Below, piece after piece: positions 37,651-47,014 of a DNA stretch of 64,000 nt. A program made the translations under genes and the position numbers. The stretch's first letter is position 1. Each line of letters opens with the position of its first letter. Under the pieces are notes generated by a model. It made no database searches. It had not been told where the DNA came from and was given only the letters and a program-made list of their open reading frames with translations. The stretch is from assembly GCF_009882945.1 (NCBI RefSeq), contig NZ_WTUY01000002.1, positions 188,927 to 252,926 on the forward strand, written 5' to 3'. This DNA comes from Alcanivorax sp. DP30. GTDB taxonomy: Bacteria > Pseudomonadota > Gammaproteobacteria > Pseudomonadales > Alcanivoracaceae.

Positions 37651-38820
37651 ATGAATCTCCATGAGTATCAGTCAAAACAGCTCTTTGCTGATTATGGCCT
37701 GCCAGTCTCTACCGGTTTCGCTTGCGACACTCCAGAAGAGGTTGCAGCCAAAACCAAAGAGATCGGCGGCGACAAGTGGGTAGTGAAAGCTCAGGTGCAC
37801 GCTGGCGGCCGTGGTAAGGCGGGTGGCGTGAAGCTGGTGAACAACGCTGAAGAAGCCGCTGCGTTTGCCGAGCAGTGGCTGGGCAAGAACCTGGTCACTT
37901 TCCAGACCGATGAGAAAGGTCAGCCGGTTACCAAGATTCTGGTTGAGACCTGCACCGATATCGCCAAGGAACTGTACCTGAGTGCGGTACTGGACCGTGC
38001 CAGCCGTCGTGTCGTTTTCATGGCCTCCACCGAAGGTGGTATGGACATTGAGACCGTGGCTGAAGAAACCCCGGAAAAGATCCTTCGTGCGGAAATCGAT
38101 CCGCTGGTAGGCGCACAGCCTTATCAGGCCCGTGAGATCGCTTTCAAACTGGGTCTGGAAGGCAAGCAGGTAAACCAGTTTGCCAAAATCTTTGTGGGTC
38201 TGGCGCAGTTGTTCATCGACAAGGATCTTGCCCTGATCGAAGTGAACCCGCTGGTGATCACTGAAGAAGGCAACCTGCATTGTCTGGATGCCAAGATCAA
38301 TGTGGATGGTTCTGCTCTGTATCGTCACCCGGACATCAAGGCGCTGGAAGATCCCTCGCAGGAAGATGCCCGTGAGCGTCGCGCAGCGGAATGGGAACTG
38401 AATTACGTCGCTCTGGATGGCAACATCGGCTGCATGGTGAATGGTGCCGGTCTGGCCATGGGTACCATGGATCTGGTGCAGTTGAAGGGCGGCGCCCCGG
38501 CCAACTTCCTGGACGTGGGCGGTGGTGCAACCAAAGAGCGTGTTACCGAAGCCTTCAAGATCATCCTGTCTGATGACAAGGTGAAAGGGGTTCTGGTTAA
38601 CATCTTCGGCGGCATCGTTCGCTGTGACCTGATCGCTGACGGCATCATCGGTGCCGTGGAAGAGGTGGGTGTGACTGTTCCGGTTGTGGTTCGACTGGAG
38701 GGTAACAATGCCGAACTGGGTGCCAAGAAGCTTGCCGAGAGCGGTATGAACATCATCGCCGCACAAAGTTTTGAAGACGCTGCCGAGCAGGTAGTGAAAG
38801 CTGTTGGAGGTGCCGCATGA
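37651..38820 (+). CDS. sucC: Succinyl-CoA synthetase beta subunit
   Basis: 389 residues. ATP-grasp subunit that binds nucleotide and succinate; [17 protein letters not shown] near residue 50 is the nucleotide loop, with [18 protein letters not shown] and [15 protein letters not shown] in the C-terminal CoA-ligase-like domain. 68 bp after lpdA, overlapping sucD by ATGA. Confidence 0.98.
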   Translation: MNLHEYQSKQLFADYGLPVSTGFACDTPEEVAAKTKEIGGDKWVVKAQVHAGGRGKAGGVKLVNNAEEAAAFAEQWLGKNLVTFQTDEKGQPVTKILVETCTDIAKELYLSAVLDRASRRVVFMASTEGGMDIETVAEETPEKILRAEIDPLVGAQPYQAREIAFKLGLEGKQVNQFAKIFVGLAQLFIDKDLALIEVNPLVITEEGNLHCLDAKINVDGSALYRHPDIKALEDPSQEDARERRAAEWELNYVALDGNIGCMVNGAGLAMGTMDLVQLKGGAPANFLDVGGGATKERVTEAFKIILSDDKVKGVLVNIFGGIVRCDLIADGIIGAVEEVGVTVPVVVRLEGNNAELGAKKLAESGMNIIAAQSFEDAAEQVVKAVGGAA

Positions 38821-39692
38821 GCGTACTGATCGACAAGAACACCAAGGTGATCTGCCAGGGTTTCACTGGTAGCCAGGGCACTTTCCACTCCGAGCAAGCT
38901 ATCGAGTATGGGACCCAGATGGTGGGCGGGGTTACTCCGGGCAAGGGTGGCCAGACTCACCTGGGGCTGCCGGTCTTCAATACCGTGGCGGAAGCCGTTG
39001 CCGAAACCGGTGCCACTGCCAGCGTGATCTACGTGCCGGCGGCGTTCTGCAAGGATTCCATCCTGGAAGCCGCTGATGCGGGCATCGAGCTGATCGTCTG
39101 CATCACCGAAGGCATTCCTGCTCTGGACATGCTTTACGTCAAGGAATACATCACTCGCAAGGGCGGTGTGCGTCTGATCGGTCCGAATTGCCCTGGAGTG
39201 ATTACCCCCGGGCAGTGCAAGATCGGCATCATGCCCGGTCACATTCACCAGCCTGGCAAGGTGGGTATCGTGTCACGCTCCGGTACCCTGACCTATGAAG
39301 CGGTAAACCAGACCACCAAGCTGGGCTTCGGTCAGTCTACCTGTATCGGTATCGGTGGAGACCCGATTCCTGGCATGACCTTTATCGATGCGTTGGAACT
39401 GTTCCAGAACGATCCGCAGACCGAAGCTATCATCATGGTGGGTGAGATCGGCGGTACCGCGGAAGATGAGGCGGCTGCTTATATCAAGGCAAACGTGACC
39501 AAACCGGTGGTCAGCTACATTGCTGGCGTAACTGCGCCTCCTGGCAAGCGCATGGGCCATGCTGGTGCCATCATTGCCGGCGGCAAGGGTACTGCAGACG
39601 AGAAGTTTGCGGCTCTGGAAGCGGCGGGTGTGAAGACTACCCGTAACCCGGCCGGCATCGGCCAGGCGCTGAAAGAGCTCACTGGCTGGTAA
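38817..39692 (+). CDS. sucD: Succinyl-CoA synthetase alpha subunit
   Basis: 291 residues. Binds CoA ([10 protein letters not shown]) and carries the phosphorylated histidine His248 in [25 protein letters not shown] and [11 protein letters not shown] are also typical. Last gene of the TCA operon before a strong terminator. Confidence 0.98.
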   Translation: MSVLIDKNTKVICQGFTGSQGTFHSEQAIEYGTQMVGGVTPGKGGQTHLGLPVFNTVAEAVAETGATASVIYVPAAFCKDSILEAADAGIELIVCITEGIPALDMLYVKEYITRKGGVRLIGPNCPGVITPGQCKIGIMPGHIHQPGKVGIVSRSGTLTYEAVNQTTKLGFGQSTCIGIGGDPIPGMTFIDALELFQNDPQTEAIIMVGEIGGTAEDEAAAYIKANVTKPVVSYIAGVTAPPGKRMGHAGAIIAGGKGTADEKFAALEAAGVKTTRNPAGIGQALKELTGW

Positions 39693-39712
39693 CAGGCAGT
39701 GAGTTGAAAAAT

Positions 39713-39742
39713 AAAAAGGCCGGCTTTAAAGCCGGCCTTTTT
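39713..39742 (+). terminator. Terminator after sucD
   Basis: AAAAAGGCCGGC and GCCGGCCTTTTT around TTTAAA, a near-perfect palindrome with a T-run. The next 130 bp to the acidic-protein gene show nothing further. Confidence 0.93.
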
Positions 39743-39871
39743 ATTGGGCGCCAAACAGCGATGAAAACGGCGATTGCGGCCACGGCCTGCGTTGCATCAG
39801 GGTCCAGTCTGGCTGCATGCCTGTGTCGCGGGACATGGTCACAACGCCGGTGACGTCGATGTTAAGCCGCC

Positions 39872-40108
39872 TCAGTGAAGGACATCGTCGTCCAGCTCAA
39901 AAAACTCGTATTCGTTGAGTTCCTTGCGCAGACGGCGTTCCTCCAGACGATCTTCGATGCGATGACGCATGTCCATGTTGAAAGAACGGCTGCGGGCGTT
40001 GCCAGCTTCCTGTTCATCTTCTTCCATGTCTTCGTCGAGGATATCGAAATCTTCGTTCATCAGCAGATCTTCCGAATCAAGGTCTTGCTCATTACGACGG
40101 TTACTCAT
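39872..40108 (-). CDS. Acidic PA3496-like protein
   Basis: 78 residues, no signal peptide. The first half is very acidic (DLDSEDLLMNEDFDILDEDMEEDE); the second half carries MRHRIEDRLEERRLRKELNEYEFF, which matches the short PA3496 family described as putative envelope-integrity proteins. ATG 40108 has AGGAGG upstream. Function unproven. Confidence 0.82.
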   Translation of the reverse strand: MSNRRNEQDLDSEDLLMNEDFDILDEDMEEDEQEAGNARSRSFNMDMRHRIEDRLEERRLRKELNEYEFFELDDDVLH

Positions 40109-40186
40109 GGTGGCCTCCTGTGTGACCTCCTCAAACAACCTGTGTTCGGTTGCCGAAGCCTTGCGGATCCGGCACGCCAGTCAGAC

Positions 40187-40271
40187 CTGTTGTCACTCCC
40201 ATGAAGAGTATTTCCTCGGGGCAGTGCTTGGCGCGAGGCCCCTTTAACAAGCCCCATGGGAGTGACAACAG
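40187..40271. repeat. Long inverted repeat with inner hairpin
   Basis: Perfect 17-bp arms: CTGTTGTCACTCCCATG (40187-40203) and its reverse complement at 40255-40271, enclosing 51 bases that contain a second dyad CCTCG/CGAGG. The rest of the 481-bp gap (40109-40589) has only small hairpins: CTGATT/AATCAG at 40437-40454 and the palindrome GGCTCGCCATGGTGAGCC at 40512-40529. No gene is seen. Confidence 0.75.
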
Positions 40272-40589
40272 ATCACTACGCCTATATATCGCCTGATTTT
40301 CGTTCGTACAAGGTTTTTTTTTCAAGCCAGGGACCGGCGGTTGTATGGGGGTGAATGGTTGGTCATTGGGAAGGGTTTTCGGGCTAGAGGATCCGGGCCA
40401 ATGGTGACAATTGTGTGAAGCAGATCATGCTGCCCCCTGATTCAGAAAAATCAGTCACTTAAGTGCTGGAATGCCAGACCCGGGCTTTGTAAAGTGAGCC
40501 GGTAGAGGTTCGGCTCGCCATGGTGAGCCCTGAATCACGGCCAGCCGGTAGCCTTGGAGGCGCCGCAAGCAAGCGGAGAGAATAAAAAG

Positions 40590-42209
40590 ATGGCTGAACT
40601 GCTGATCATCATTGGAATAAGCACAATCATCGTGACCACGCTGGGTCTCATGAACGAGGCTGGTCACCGTGGCCATAGTGCACTCTTTTTCATCATTCCT
40701 CTGGCCAGCCTTGGCCAGGTACAACAGGGTTGGGAGTATTATCGCTGGTGGGCGTTGGCTCGGGTGGCCGGTGTACTTTGTGCTGCATTGGGTGTTGCTC
40801 TCTTTGTGATGGCACATTCTCTCTCCACGCCGCCGTCCGGGATTCTGAGTGGGCAAAGTGGTCAGGTGCAACGCGGTGAACAAATGGCGACAACCACCAC
40901 CTTTGTGAGTTCTGAAGAAGCGGCTCTTGCGGTGGTTGCAGGGCAGGGCAAGGCGCTCTCCGGTCGCATTCATGGCCGTAAATTTCACTATCAGCGGGTT
41001 GCCCTGATTGATGGCGTGCTGACTGCCAGCCAGGGTGACGGCTTTCTTCCTGATCTTGAGGTTCGTGTATTGATTGGCTGGAAGCCTGAGGATATTACCG
41101 AGCGCAAGAATCTACTTGTTACCCCCTCCGAGGCGAATCCGCCTGTGGTACATCTATCGTGGAAACCGGAAAACAGGGACTACCCGGAAACACAGATTTT
41201 CAGAGGGGGGTATCGCATGGAACTGGCGCTGGCTCCTCTTGATGACGGCCAACTTTCCGGCTCACTGGTTCTGGTTGTTCCCGACAGTTTCAAGAGCTAT
41301 TTGAGCGGAGATTTTACAGCCTATACAAACCACCTGCGTTATCGTAACGATTCTGTGGATCTGCATTTCGACCATGAAGATACACTGGCCTACGTGGCCC
41401 GGCAGTATCTTCTGACCCAATTTCCGGAAGGCGCTCTGGAGTCTGTCACTCCGCGGCAGGTGGTGTTGCGCCGTTCAGATTCCAGCGGCCAGGTGACGGC
41501 GCAAGTATTGCTGACAAATGGCGCGGAAGAAGAACGCTCCGTTCGTCTTGAAAAAAGTGATGTGGGCTGGTCGGTTGAACCCGGTTCCATGGCAACTCGG
41601 GTAATTCGCGAACCAGAGCAAGGCGGCATGGTTGTCGCCCCGGAACAACAGCAGCAGATGGATGCAGCAGCCGAGTTGGAGCCAATCACTGTGAGCTTTC
41701 CTGAGCTGGTGGGTTTTGTGGATCGGTCTGTGGTGCTGGAAATGACCAGTGGCAGGAAAATTGACGGCATCTTGAGGAAAGTGTCGGTAAAACGATTGTG
41801 GATCGAGATCAATGTGGGCAGTGGGGTTGTTGAGCGCAGCTTCCCGGAAGAAGAGCTTCAGTCTCTGGTGCTGGCTAATGGTCAGAAAGTGATGGTACAG
41901 CACGGTCAAAGCGACGAGGCCCAGATCGATAGTCAGGAACAGATATCACAGCCAGGGCCCGACAGTGTCCAGGACGTCCCTGAGGCTAAGGTTACTTTCT
42001 CGGGAGGCACCGTGAATCCACGGAGTGAGGAATACCGATCCCTGATTGGGCAGTCTGTTACGGTGATTGTCGAAGAGGGAGCTGCACGCACCGGGGTGTT
42101 GCAGGCAGTGGAAACAAACCACATTACCCTCAGCGTTCCAGTGGGGTCAGGAAATATGGAATATTTCTACGACCTGAACAGTATTCAAAGTATTGAGGCG
42201 TCGCGTTGA
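40590..42209 (+). CDS. Uncharacterised membrane protein with two C-terminal barrel-like repeats
   Basis: 539 residues, not recognised. The N-terminus holds two or three membrane segments (about 2-21, 31-44, 55-77). A beta-rich middle part (about 120-335) with VHLSWKPENRDYPETQIFRG follows. The C-terminus has two similar units, about 373-428 (LVGFVDRSVVLEMTSGRKI..) and 484-537 (LIGQSVTVIVEEGAARTGV..), which both read as small SH3/Sm-like barrels and are joined by a Gln/Asp-rich linker. ATG 40590 follows GGAGAG. It overlaps the next gene by 4 bp, so they are coupled. Confidence 0.75.
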   Translation: MAELLIIIGISTIIVTTLGLMNEAGHRGHSALFFIIPLASLGQVQQGWEYYRWWALARVAGVLCAALGVALFVMAHSLSTPPSGILSGQSGQVQRGEQMATTTTFVSSEEAALAVVAGQGKALSGRIHGRKFHYQRVALIDGVLTASQGDGFLPDLEVRVLIGWKPEDITERKNLLVTPSEANPPVVHLSWKPENRDYPETQIFRGGYRMELALAPLDDGQLSGSLVLVVPDSFKSYLSGDFTAYTNHLRYRNDSVDLHFDHEDTLAYVARQYLLTQFPEGALESVTPRQVVLRRSDSSGQVTAQVLLTNGAEEERSVRLEKSDVGWSVEPGSMATRVIREPEQGGMVVAPEQQQQMDAAAELEPITVSFPELVGFVDRSVVLEMTSGRKIDGILRKVSVKRLWIEINVGSGVVERSFPEEELQSLVLANGQKVMVQHGQSDEAQIDSQEQISQPGPDSVQDVPEAKVTFSGGTVNPRSEEYRSLIGQSVTVIVEEGAARTGVLQAVETNHITLSVPVGSGNMEYFYDLNSIQSIEASR

Positions 42210-43105
42210 AAATTCTTGTCACGGGTGGAACCGGCTTTATTGGCCAACATCTTTGCCGCCGTTTGGCGGCCCATGGTCATGAACTAATTGTGCTCAGCCG
42301 GCGTCCGCGCCGCAAAGCCAGATTGCTACCGGAAGATGCCCGTGTCATCGATACACTGGATGTCCTCACAAATGAGGAACATATTGATGGCATCGTGAAT
42401 CTGGCTGGAGAAAGCCTGTTTGCCGGTCGTTGGACCGACCGCCGCAAGAAAGCATTGTTTGAGTCCCGCGTTGGTGTCACTCAGGCCCTTATCAGCCTGG
42501 TGGCGCGACTTGAACGCAAGCCCGCTGTACTGGTTTCTGGCTCCGCTGTGGGCTTTTACGGTGATGCAGAGAATGCGGAACTGACCGAGGATAGCCCGGC
42601 GCGCAAACGGGACTTTGGTTATTTGCTTTGTGATGCCTGGGAGCAGGCGGCCCGCCCGGTCTCCCGTCAGGGCGTTCGACTTTGCCTGATTCGCACCGGT
42701 ATTGTGTTGGGGCGTGACGGAGGCATGTTGGCCAAACTATGGCCGCTCTATCGAGCGGGGCTTGGGGCCATGGTGGGAGAGGGCAACCAGTGGCTCAGCT
42801 GGATTCACATTGATGACATGGTTGCGATCCTGGTACGGGCATTGGAAACCCCCGGTATTGAAGGCGTATTCAATGCCACTGCGCCGGCACCGGTATCTCA
42901 GCGTGAATTTCATCATGCCCTGGCCCGACAGGCCAGACGTCCCGCTTTTCTCAAGATCCCCTCTGTTGCCTTGAAGCTGGGGCTCGGGGAAATGTCCGAC
43001 ATGCTGCTGGGCGGTCAGCGCGTTTATCCGCGGCGCCTGGAGCAGCAGGGCTTTGTTTTCCGTTATCCTGATCTGGAAACGGCGTTATCCCACCTCGGAT
43101 CCTGA
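42206..43105 (+). CDS. TIGR01777 family NAD(P)-binding epimerase-like protein
   Basis: 299 residues of the YfcH/SDR39U1 type. Nucleotide motif VTGGTGFIGQHLC, then NLAGESLFAGRWTDRRKK, VSGSAVGFYGD, RTGIVLGRDGGML and the C-terminal DUF1731 region (LLGGQRVYPRRLEQQGF), all diagnostic. The reaction is unknown for the whole family. The start is TTG 42206, overlapping the upstream stop. Cytosolic. Confidence 0.9.
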   Translation: MKILVTGGTGFIGQHLCRRLAAHGHELIVLSRRPRRKARLLPEDARVIDTLDVLTNEEHIDGIVNLAGESLFAGRWTDRRKKALFESRVGVTQALISLVARLERKPAVLVSGSAVGFYGDAENAELTEDSPARKRDFGYLLCDAWEQAARPVSRQGVRLCLIRTGIVLGRDGGMLAKLWPLYRAGLGAMVGEGNQWLSWIHIDDMVAILVRALETPGIEGVFNATAPAPVSQREFHHALARQARRPAFLKIPSVALKLGLGEMSDMLLGGQRVYPRRLEQQGFVFRYPDLETALSHLGS

Positions 43106-43145
43106 TTCTCGCTTTATTGGAAAGGATAGATATACATTCTGGAGC

Positions 43146-43172
43146 CTTGAAAAGCCGGAAATGACCCCAATT
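43146..43172 (+). promoter_or_regulatory. Sigma-32 heat-shock promoter of htpG
   Basis: CTTGAAA (43146-43152), 12 bp, CCCCAATT (43165-43172). The -35 is identical to the heat-shock consensus and the -10 differs by one or two bases from CCCCATNT. It lies 36 bp before the GTG start of htpG. Confidence 0.8.
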
Positions 43173-43207
43173 TTGTAGCGCAGCAATGATTGATGCAGGA
43201 GCATGTT

Positions 43208-45055
43208 GTGTCTACAGAAAAACAAACTCATGGTTTTCAGGCAGAGGTGTCCCGCCTGCTGCACCTGATGATTCACTCCCTCTATAGTAATCGGGAAATC
43301 TTCCTTCGTGAGCTGATCTCCAACGCTTCAGACGCCTGTGACAAGCTGCGCTTCTCATCGCTGGACAATCCGGCGTTGCTGGAAGCGGCGGGAGAGCTGG
43401 GGATTACAATCCAGCTGGACAACGAATCCGGCACACTTTCCATTACGGATAACGGCATTGGCATGGACGAGACCGAGGTGATTGACAACCTTGGTACCAT
43501 TGCCCGTTCTGGCACTGAAAAGTTTCTGGCGTCGCTGAGCGGTGATCAGAAAAAGGATTCCCAGCTCATCGGGCAATTTGGTGTGGGTTTCTACTCGGCC
43601 TTCATTGTTGCAGACAAGGTGGCGGTAGAAAGCCGCAAGGCAGGAACCGAGGCTGCGGCAGGTGTGCGCTGGGAAAGTGACGGTCAAGGTGAGTTCACCG
43701 TGGAGACTGTAGCGCGTGATCAGCCTGGCACGTCAGTGATCCTGCATCTGCGCGACGATGCCAAAGAGTTCCTTGATCCCTTCAAGCTGCGACAGGTGGT
43801 GAATCAGTACTCGGATCATGTGGCGTTCCCCATTCGCCTGATTGTGCCGGCGGACGGCGATGAAGCCGCTACGGAGGAGACACTCAATTCTGCCACTGCG
43901 TTGTGGCAACGCCCGCGCTCGGAAGTGAGTGATGAGGAATACCAGAACTTCTATAAGCACATCAGTCATGATTTCCAGGATGCGCTGACCTGGAGCCACA
44001 ACAAGGTAGAGGGCAAGCTGGAGTACACCAGCCTGCTATACGTTCCTGCTCGTGCGCCTTTTGACATCTATCACCGTGATGCCAGCCGAGGCCTTAAACT
44101 GTACGTTCAGCGCGTTTTCATCATGGATGAGGCCGAGCAATTCCTGCCGCAGTATCTGCGCTTTATCAAAGGCGTCGTCGACGCGCCGAATCTGCCTCTC
44201 AACGTCAGTCGTGAGTTGTTACAGGATTATGGTCCGGTGAAGAAAATCCGGGCCGCCCTGACCAAGCGCGTTCTGCAGATGTTGAAGAAACTGGGCAACG
44301 ACGACGAGCAGTACCTCTCTTTTTGGTCCCAGTTCGGACAGGTTCTCAAAGAAGGTATCGGCGAAGATCCGGATAACCGTGAAACCATTGCCGGGCTATT
44401 GCGTTTTGCCAGTAGTGTTCAGGATGAAGACCTGGCCAGCCTGGACGAATACCTGGACAGGAAACCCGCGGAACAGGACAAGATCTATTACCTGCTTGCC
44501 GATACCGCCTCTGCTGCCCGCCAGAGTCCCCATCTGGAGGTGTTCCGCAAGAAAGGCATTGAGGTGCTGCTGCTCAGCGACCCGGTTGATGAGTGGATGA
44601 TCAGCTATCTGGACAGCTATAAAGACGTAAAACTGGTCAACGCAGCCCGCGGTGAGTTGGATCTTGATGAGCTGAATGACACCGACCAGGACAGCCCGCT
44701 GGTGGCGCGCCTGAAAAGCAGTCTGGCAGCTGAAGTTGAAACTGTTCGCGCGACCCAGCGTCTGGTGGATTCTCCAAGCTGCCTGGTGCTGGCCAAGGAT
44801 GAGCTCGGGCCGCAGATGCGGCGCATGCTGGAGGCGGCTGGCCAGCCGGTACCGGAGAACAAGCCGGTCCTGGAAGTGAACCTGGACCATGACCTGCTCA
44901 AGGCACTGGACAGCGTGGAGGAGGGTGACAAGTTTAACGATCTTGCCGCTTTGCTTCTGGATCAGGCCATGCTGGCTGAAGGTCAGCTGCCCAAGGATCC
45001 GGCCGCTACTGCACGACGCATGCATCAGATGCTTGTAAATGCAGTGAATAATTAA
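43208..45055 (+). CDS. htpG: Chaperone HtpG (Hsp90)
   Basis: 615-residue cytosolic Hsp90. GHKL ATPase domain: EIFLRELISNASDACDKLRF, DNGIGMDETEV, LIGQFGVGFYSAF; then middle and C-terminal dimerisation domains. GTG 43208 is chosen because CAGGAG stands six bases upstream and the product then begins as other HtpG proteins do; a TTG at 43190 is less likely. Heat-shock promoter upstream. The stop codon lies in the first unit of a heptad element. Confidence 0.97.
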   Translation: MSTEKQTHGFQAEVSRLLHLMIHSLYSNREIFLRELISNASDACDKLRFSSLDNPALLEAAGELGITIQLDNESGTLSITDNGIGMDETEVIDNLGTIARSGTEKFLASLSGDQKKDSQLIGQFGVGFYSAFIVADKVAVESRKAGTEAAAGVRWESDGQGEFTVETVARDQPGTSVILHLRDDAKEFLDPFKLRQVVNQYSDHVAFPIRLIVPADGDEAATEETLNSATALWQRPRSEVSDEEYQNFYKHISHDFQDALTWSHNKVEGKLEYTSLLYVPARAPFDIYHRDASRGLKLYVQRVFIMDEAEQFLPQYLRFIKGVVDAPNLPLNVSRELLQDYGPVKKIRAALTKRVLQMLKKLGNDDEQYLSFWSQFGQVLKEGIGEDPDNRETIAGLLRFASSVQDEDLASLDEYLDRKPAEQDKIYYLLADTASAARQSPHLEVFRKKGIEVLLLSDPVDEWMISYLDSYKDVKLVNAARGELDLDELNDTDQDSPLVARLKSSLAAEVETVRATQRLVDSPSCLVLAKDELGPQMRRMLEAAGQPVPENKPVLEVNLDHDLLKALDSVEEGDKFNDLAALLLDQAMLAEGQLPKDPAATARRMHQMLVNAVNN

Positions 45056-45199
45056 CACTTTATAGTGAATCGCTGCGCGAATCAGAATTATCTCTGAGAC
45101 GCAATTAGAGGCCGCGCCCGGTCCCGGGTGCGGCCTCATTCGTTATTCGAAAGCAAGAAATACACGATGCCGTTAACTGTTCACTATTCACTGTTAACT
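45043..45199. repeat. Inverted heptad element with central hairpin (copy 4)
   Basis: Left units AGTGAAT, AATTAAC, ACTTTAT, AGTGAAT, CGCTGCG (45043-45077); right units GTTAACT, GTTCACT, ATTCACT, GTTAACT (45172-45199). The centre has the hairpin GAGGCCGC/GCGGCCTC (about 45108-45137), probably also the htpG terminator. TGAATAATTAACA at the left edge is shared exactly with copy 1, and GCTGCGCGAA (45072-45081) with copy 2. The right arm ends 38 bp before gpsA. Confidence 0.78.
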
Positions 45200-45237
45200 G
45201 CTTTATGATGCCCGAAAGCAGTAAACAAGGCGTTCAT

Positions 45238-46266
45238 ATGACGCAGAAGAAATATCAGGCCGCCATCCTTGGTGGTGGCAGTTTCGGGACCGCCATGGCC
45301 AGCATTCTCGCTGCCAACGGTCATGGGGTTAACCTGTGGGTGCGCGATCCGGAAACCGCCGCAGCGATCAATCTTGATCGTGAAAACAGCCGATACCTGC
45401 CGGGTAAGGAATTACCGGAAGGCGTTAATGCCACCGACAGCCTTGAGGATGCGCTGGCCCAGGCGTCCATGGTGTTTGTTGCGATACCCAGCAAGGCTTT
45501 CGCAGAGGTGCTGGAACAGGCCCGCCAGTGGGTCCCTGAAGGAACGCTTGTGATCAGCTGCACCAAGGGGATTTATGCAGACGGCTTTTTGCTGATGAGC
45601 GAATTGCTGCATCAATATTGGCCTCATACCCGTATTGGGGTGCTCAGTGGCCCAAATCTGGCCAAGGAAATCGTCGAGCAGAAGTTTACCGGTACCGTGG
45701 TCGCCAGCGCAGACAACGAGCTCTGTCAGACGGTGCAGACGGCGCTTAGCTGTGACTATTTTCGTGTTTATGACAACCCGGATATCTATGGCGTTGAGCT
45801 GGGCGGGGCACTCAAGAACATCTACGCGGTAGCGTCTGGAATGGCCGCAGCGATTGGTGTCGGAGAGAACAGTCGCAGTTTCCTGATTACCCGAGCCCTC
45901 GCCGAGATGAGCCGCTTTGCGGTGGAGCTGGGTGCCAACCCCATGACGTTCCTTGGTCTGTCCGGAGTCGGTGACTTGATTGCGACCTGTACCTCTAATT
46001 TGTCACGCAACTATCAGGTTGGGTTTCAGCTGGGACAGGGCAAGTCACTTGAGGCGGCGGTGGAAGCCTTGGGGCAGACCGCTGAGGGCATCAACACCAT
46101 TAAGCTGGTAGCGGACAAGGCGGCAGAGCTGAATGTCTACATGCCTTTGGCTACGGCCTTGTATCAGGTGGTTTACCACCAGCAGCCACTGGAAATCGTG
46201 ATTCAGCAGCTCATGAGTGGCGAGTACAAGCACGATGTGGAATTCCAGCTCGGGGTCAGCGGATGA
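45238..46266 (+). CDS. gpsA: Glycerol-3-phosphate dehydrogenase [NAD(P)+]
   Basis: 342 residues. Makes sn-glycerol 3-phosphate from dihydroxyacetone phosphate for phospholipid synthesis. GGGSFGTAMASILA is the nucleotide motif, VLSGPNLAKEI and the lysine in GGALKNIYAVASG are the active-site region, and GLSGVGDLIATCTS follows. ATG 45238 is preceded by AAGG; frames upstream fall in the repeat element. Overlaps sixA by ATGA. Confidence 0.96.
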   Translation: MTQKKYQAAILGGGSFGTAMASILAANGHGVNLWVRDPETAAAINLDRENSRYLPGKELPEGVNATDSLEDALAQASMVFVAIPSKAFAEVLEQARQWVPEGTLVISCTKGIYADGFLLMSELLHQYWPHTRIGVLSGPNLAKEIVEQKFTGTVVASADNELCQTVQTALSCDYFRVYDNPDIYGVELGGALKNIYAVASGMAAAIGVGENSRSFLITRALAEMSRFAVELGANPMTFLGLSGVGDLIATCTSNLSRNYQVGFQLGQGKSLEAAVEALGQTAEGINTIKLVADKAAELNVYMPLATALYQVVYHQQPLEIVIQQLMSGEYKHDVEFQLGVSG

Positions 46267-46739
46267 GGCTGTTTATCAGTCGACATGGCGAAGCGGTGGG
46301 GATGGCCCCCACTGATGCGCTTCGCCCACTGACTGAACATGGACGCACAGCGTTGCGCCAACATTGGCAGCAGCTCAAGGAAAGCGGTATCAGCCTTTCG
46401 GAGCTGATTGTCAGCCCTTACGTGAGAGCCCAGCAGACGGCAGACTGTATTGCCCAGGTGTACGGTGACCTGAGACGGGTGGATTGTGACGAGCTGGTGC
46501 CGGAAGCGTCACCGCAGGCGTTACTGAACTGGCTATTGGAAAACCCGGTCAGAGATAACGCTGTGTTGGTGAGTCACATGCCGTTGGTGGCTCAACTCAC
46601 TGGGCTATGGACCGGTAGCCGTGAACGGATTGGTTTTGCGGTTGGCACTGTGGCCTGTCTGGACGTGGATGTGGCGGCTGCGGCAGGGGCTCGTTTACTG
46701 TGGTTATGCAGCCCCGGCGAGAGCCTAACAGGGCGTTAG
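46263..46739 (+). CDS. sixA: Phosphohistidine phosphatase SixA
   Basis: 158 residues of the histidine-phosphatase superfamily. SRHGE with the nucleophile His8, and VSHMPLVAQL with the second histidine. In E. coli, SixA removes phosphate from His of ArcB or of the nitrogen phosphotransferase protein NPr. Coupled to gpsA by a 4-bp overlap, as in many gammaproteobacteria. Confidence 0.92.
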   Translation: MRLFISRHGEAVGMAPTDALRPLTEHGRTALRQHWQQLKESGISLSELIVSPYVRAQQTADCIAQVYGDLRRVDCDELVPEASPQALLNWLLENPVRDNAVLVSHMPLVAQLTGLWTGSRERIGFAVGTVACLDVDVAAAAGARLLWLCSPGESLTGR

Positions 46740-46984
46740 AGTGGCCAGTCAGGATACGCTCTGCCGCTAATCGGCCAAAATCTACCCTCTGGAAACGGAA
46801 TCGTACCGTTCGCCGTTTGCCGCTGGGCAGAGTCAGAGTGCTGTCGTATCTTGAATTCGATGGCGCTAGAACGCATGGCAGACTCCTGACAGCGCTATCA
46901 GCTCCCTGAGGGGGGGATGCGATGTCTCCTTGCATCGTGATTCAGGCAGATTTAAAGCACTAACCTCGGTTAGTGCTTTTTTTA
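46740..46984 (+). other. Gene-free stretch ending in a terminator, possible small RNA
   Basis: About 245 bp after sixA with no convincing coding frame. The hairpin GATGC/GCATC (46916-46936) and the terminator at 46953-46984 are the only structured elements. It could be a long sixA 3' UTR or a small RNA; no promoter of its own was found. Confidence 0.3.
46953..46984 (+). terminator. Terminator downstream of gpsA-sixA
   Basis: AAAGCACTAACC / GGTTAGTGCTTT with a 2-base loop, followed by T residues. Confidence 0.93.
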
Positions 46985-47014
46985 TGGGTGATTTACTGCC
47001 GTAACAGGCTGGGT

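Noticed and set aside
46597-46935. 112-codon minus-strand frame downstream of sixA
   Set aside because: Pro/Arg-rich sequence, partly opposite sixA, no ribosome binding site and no domain.
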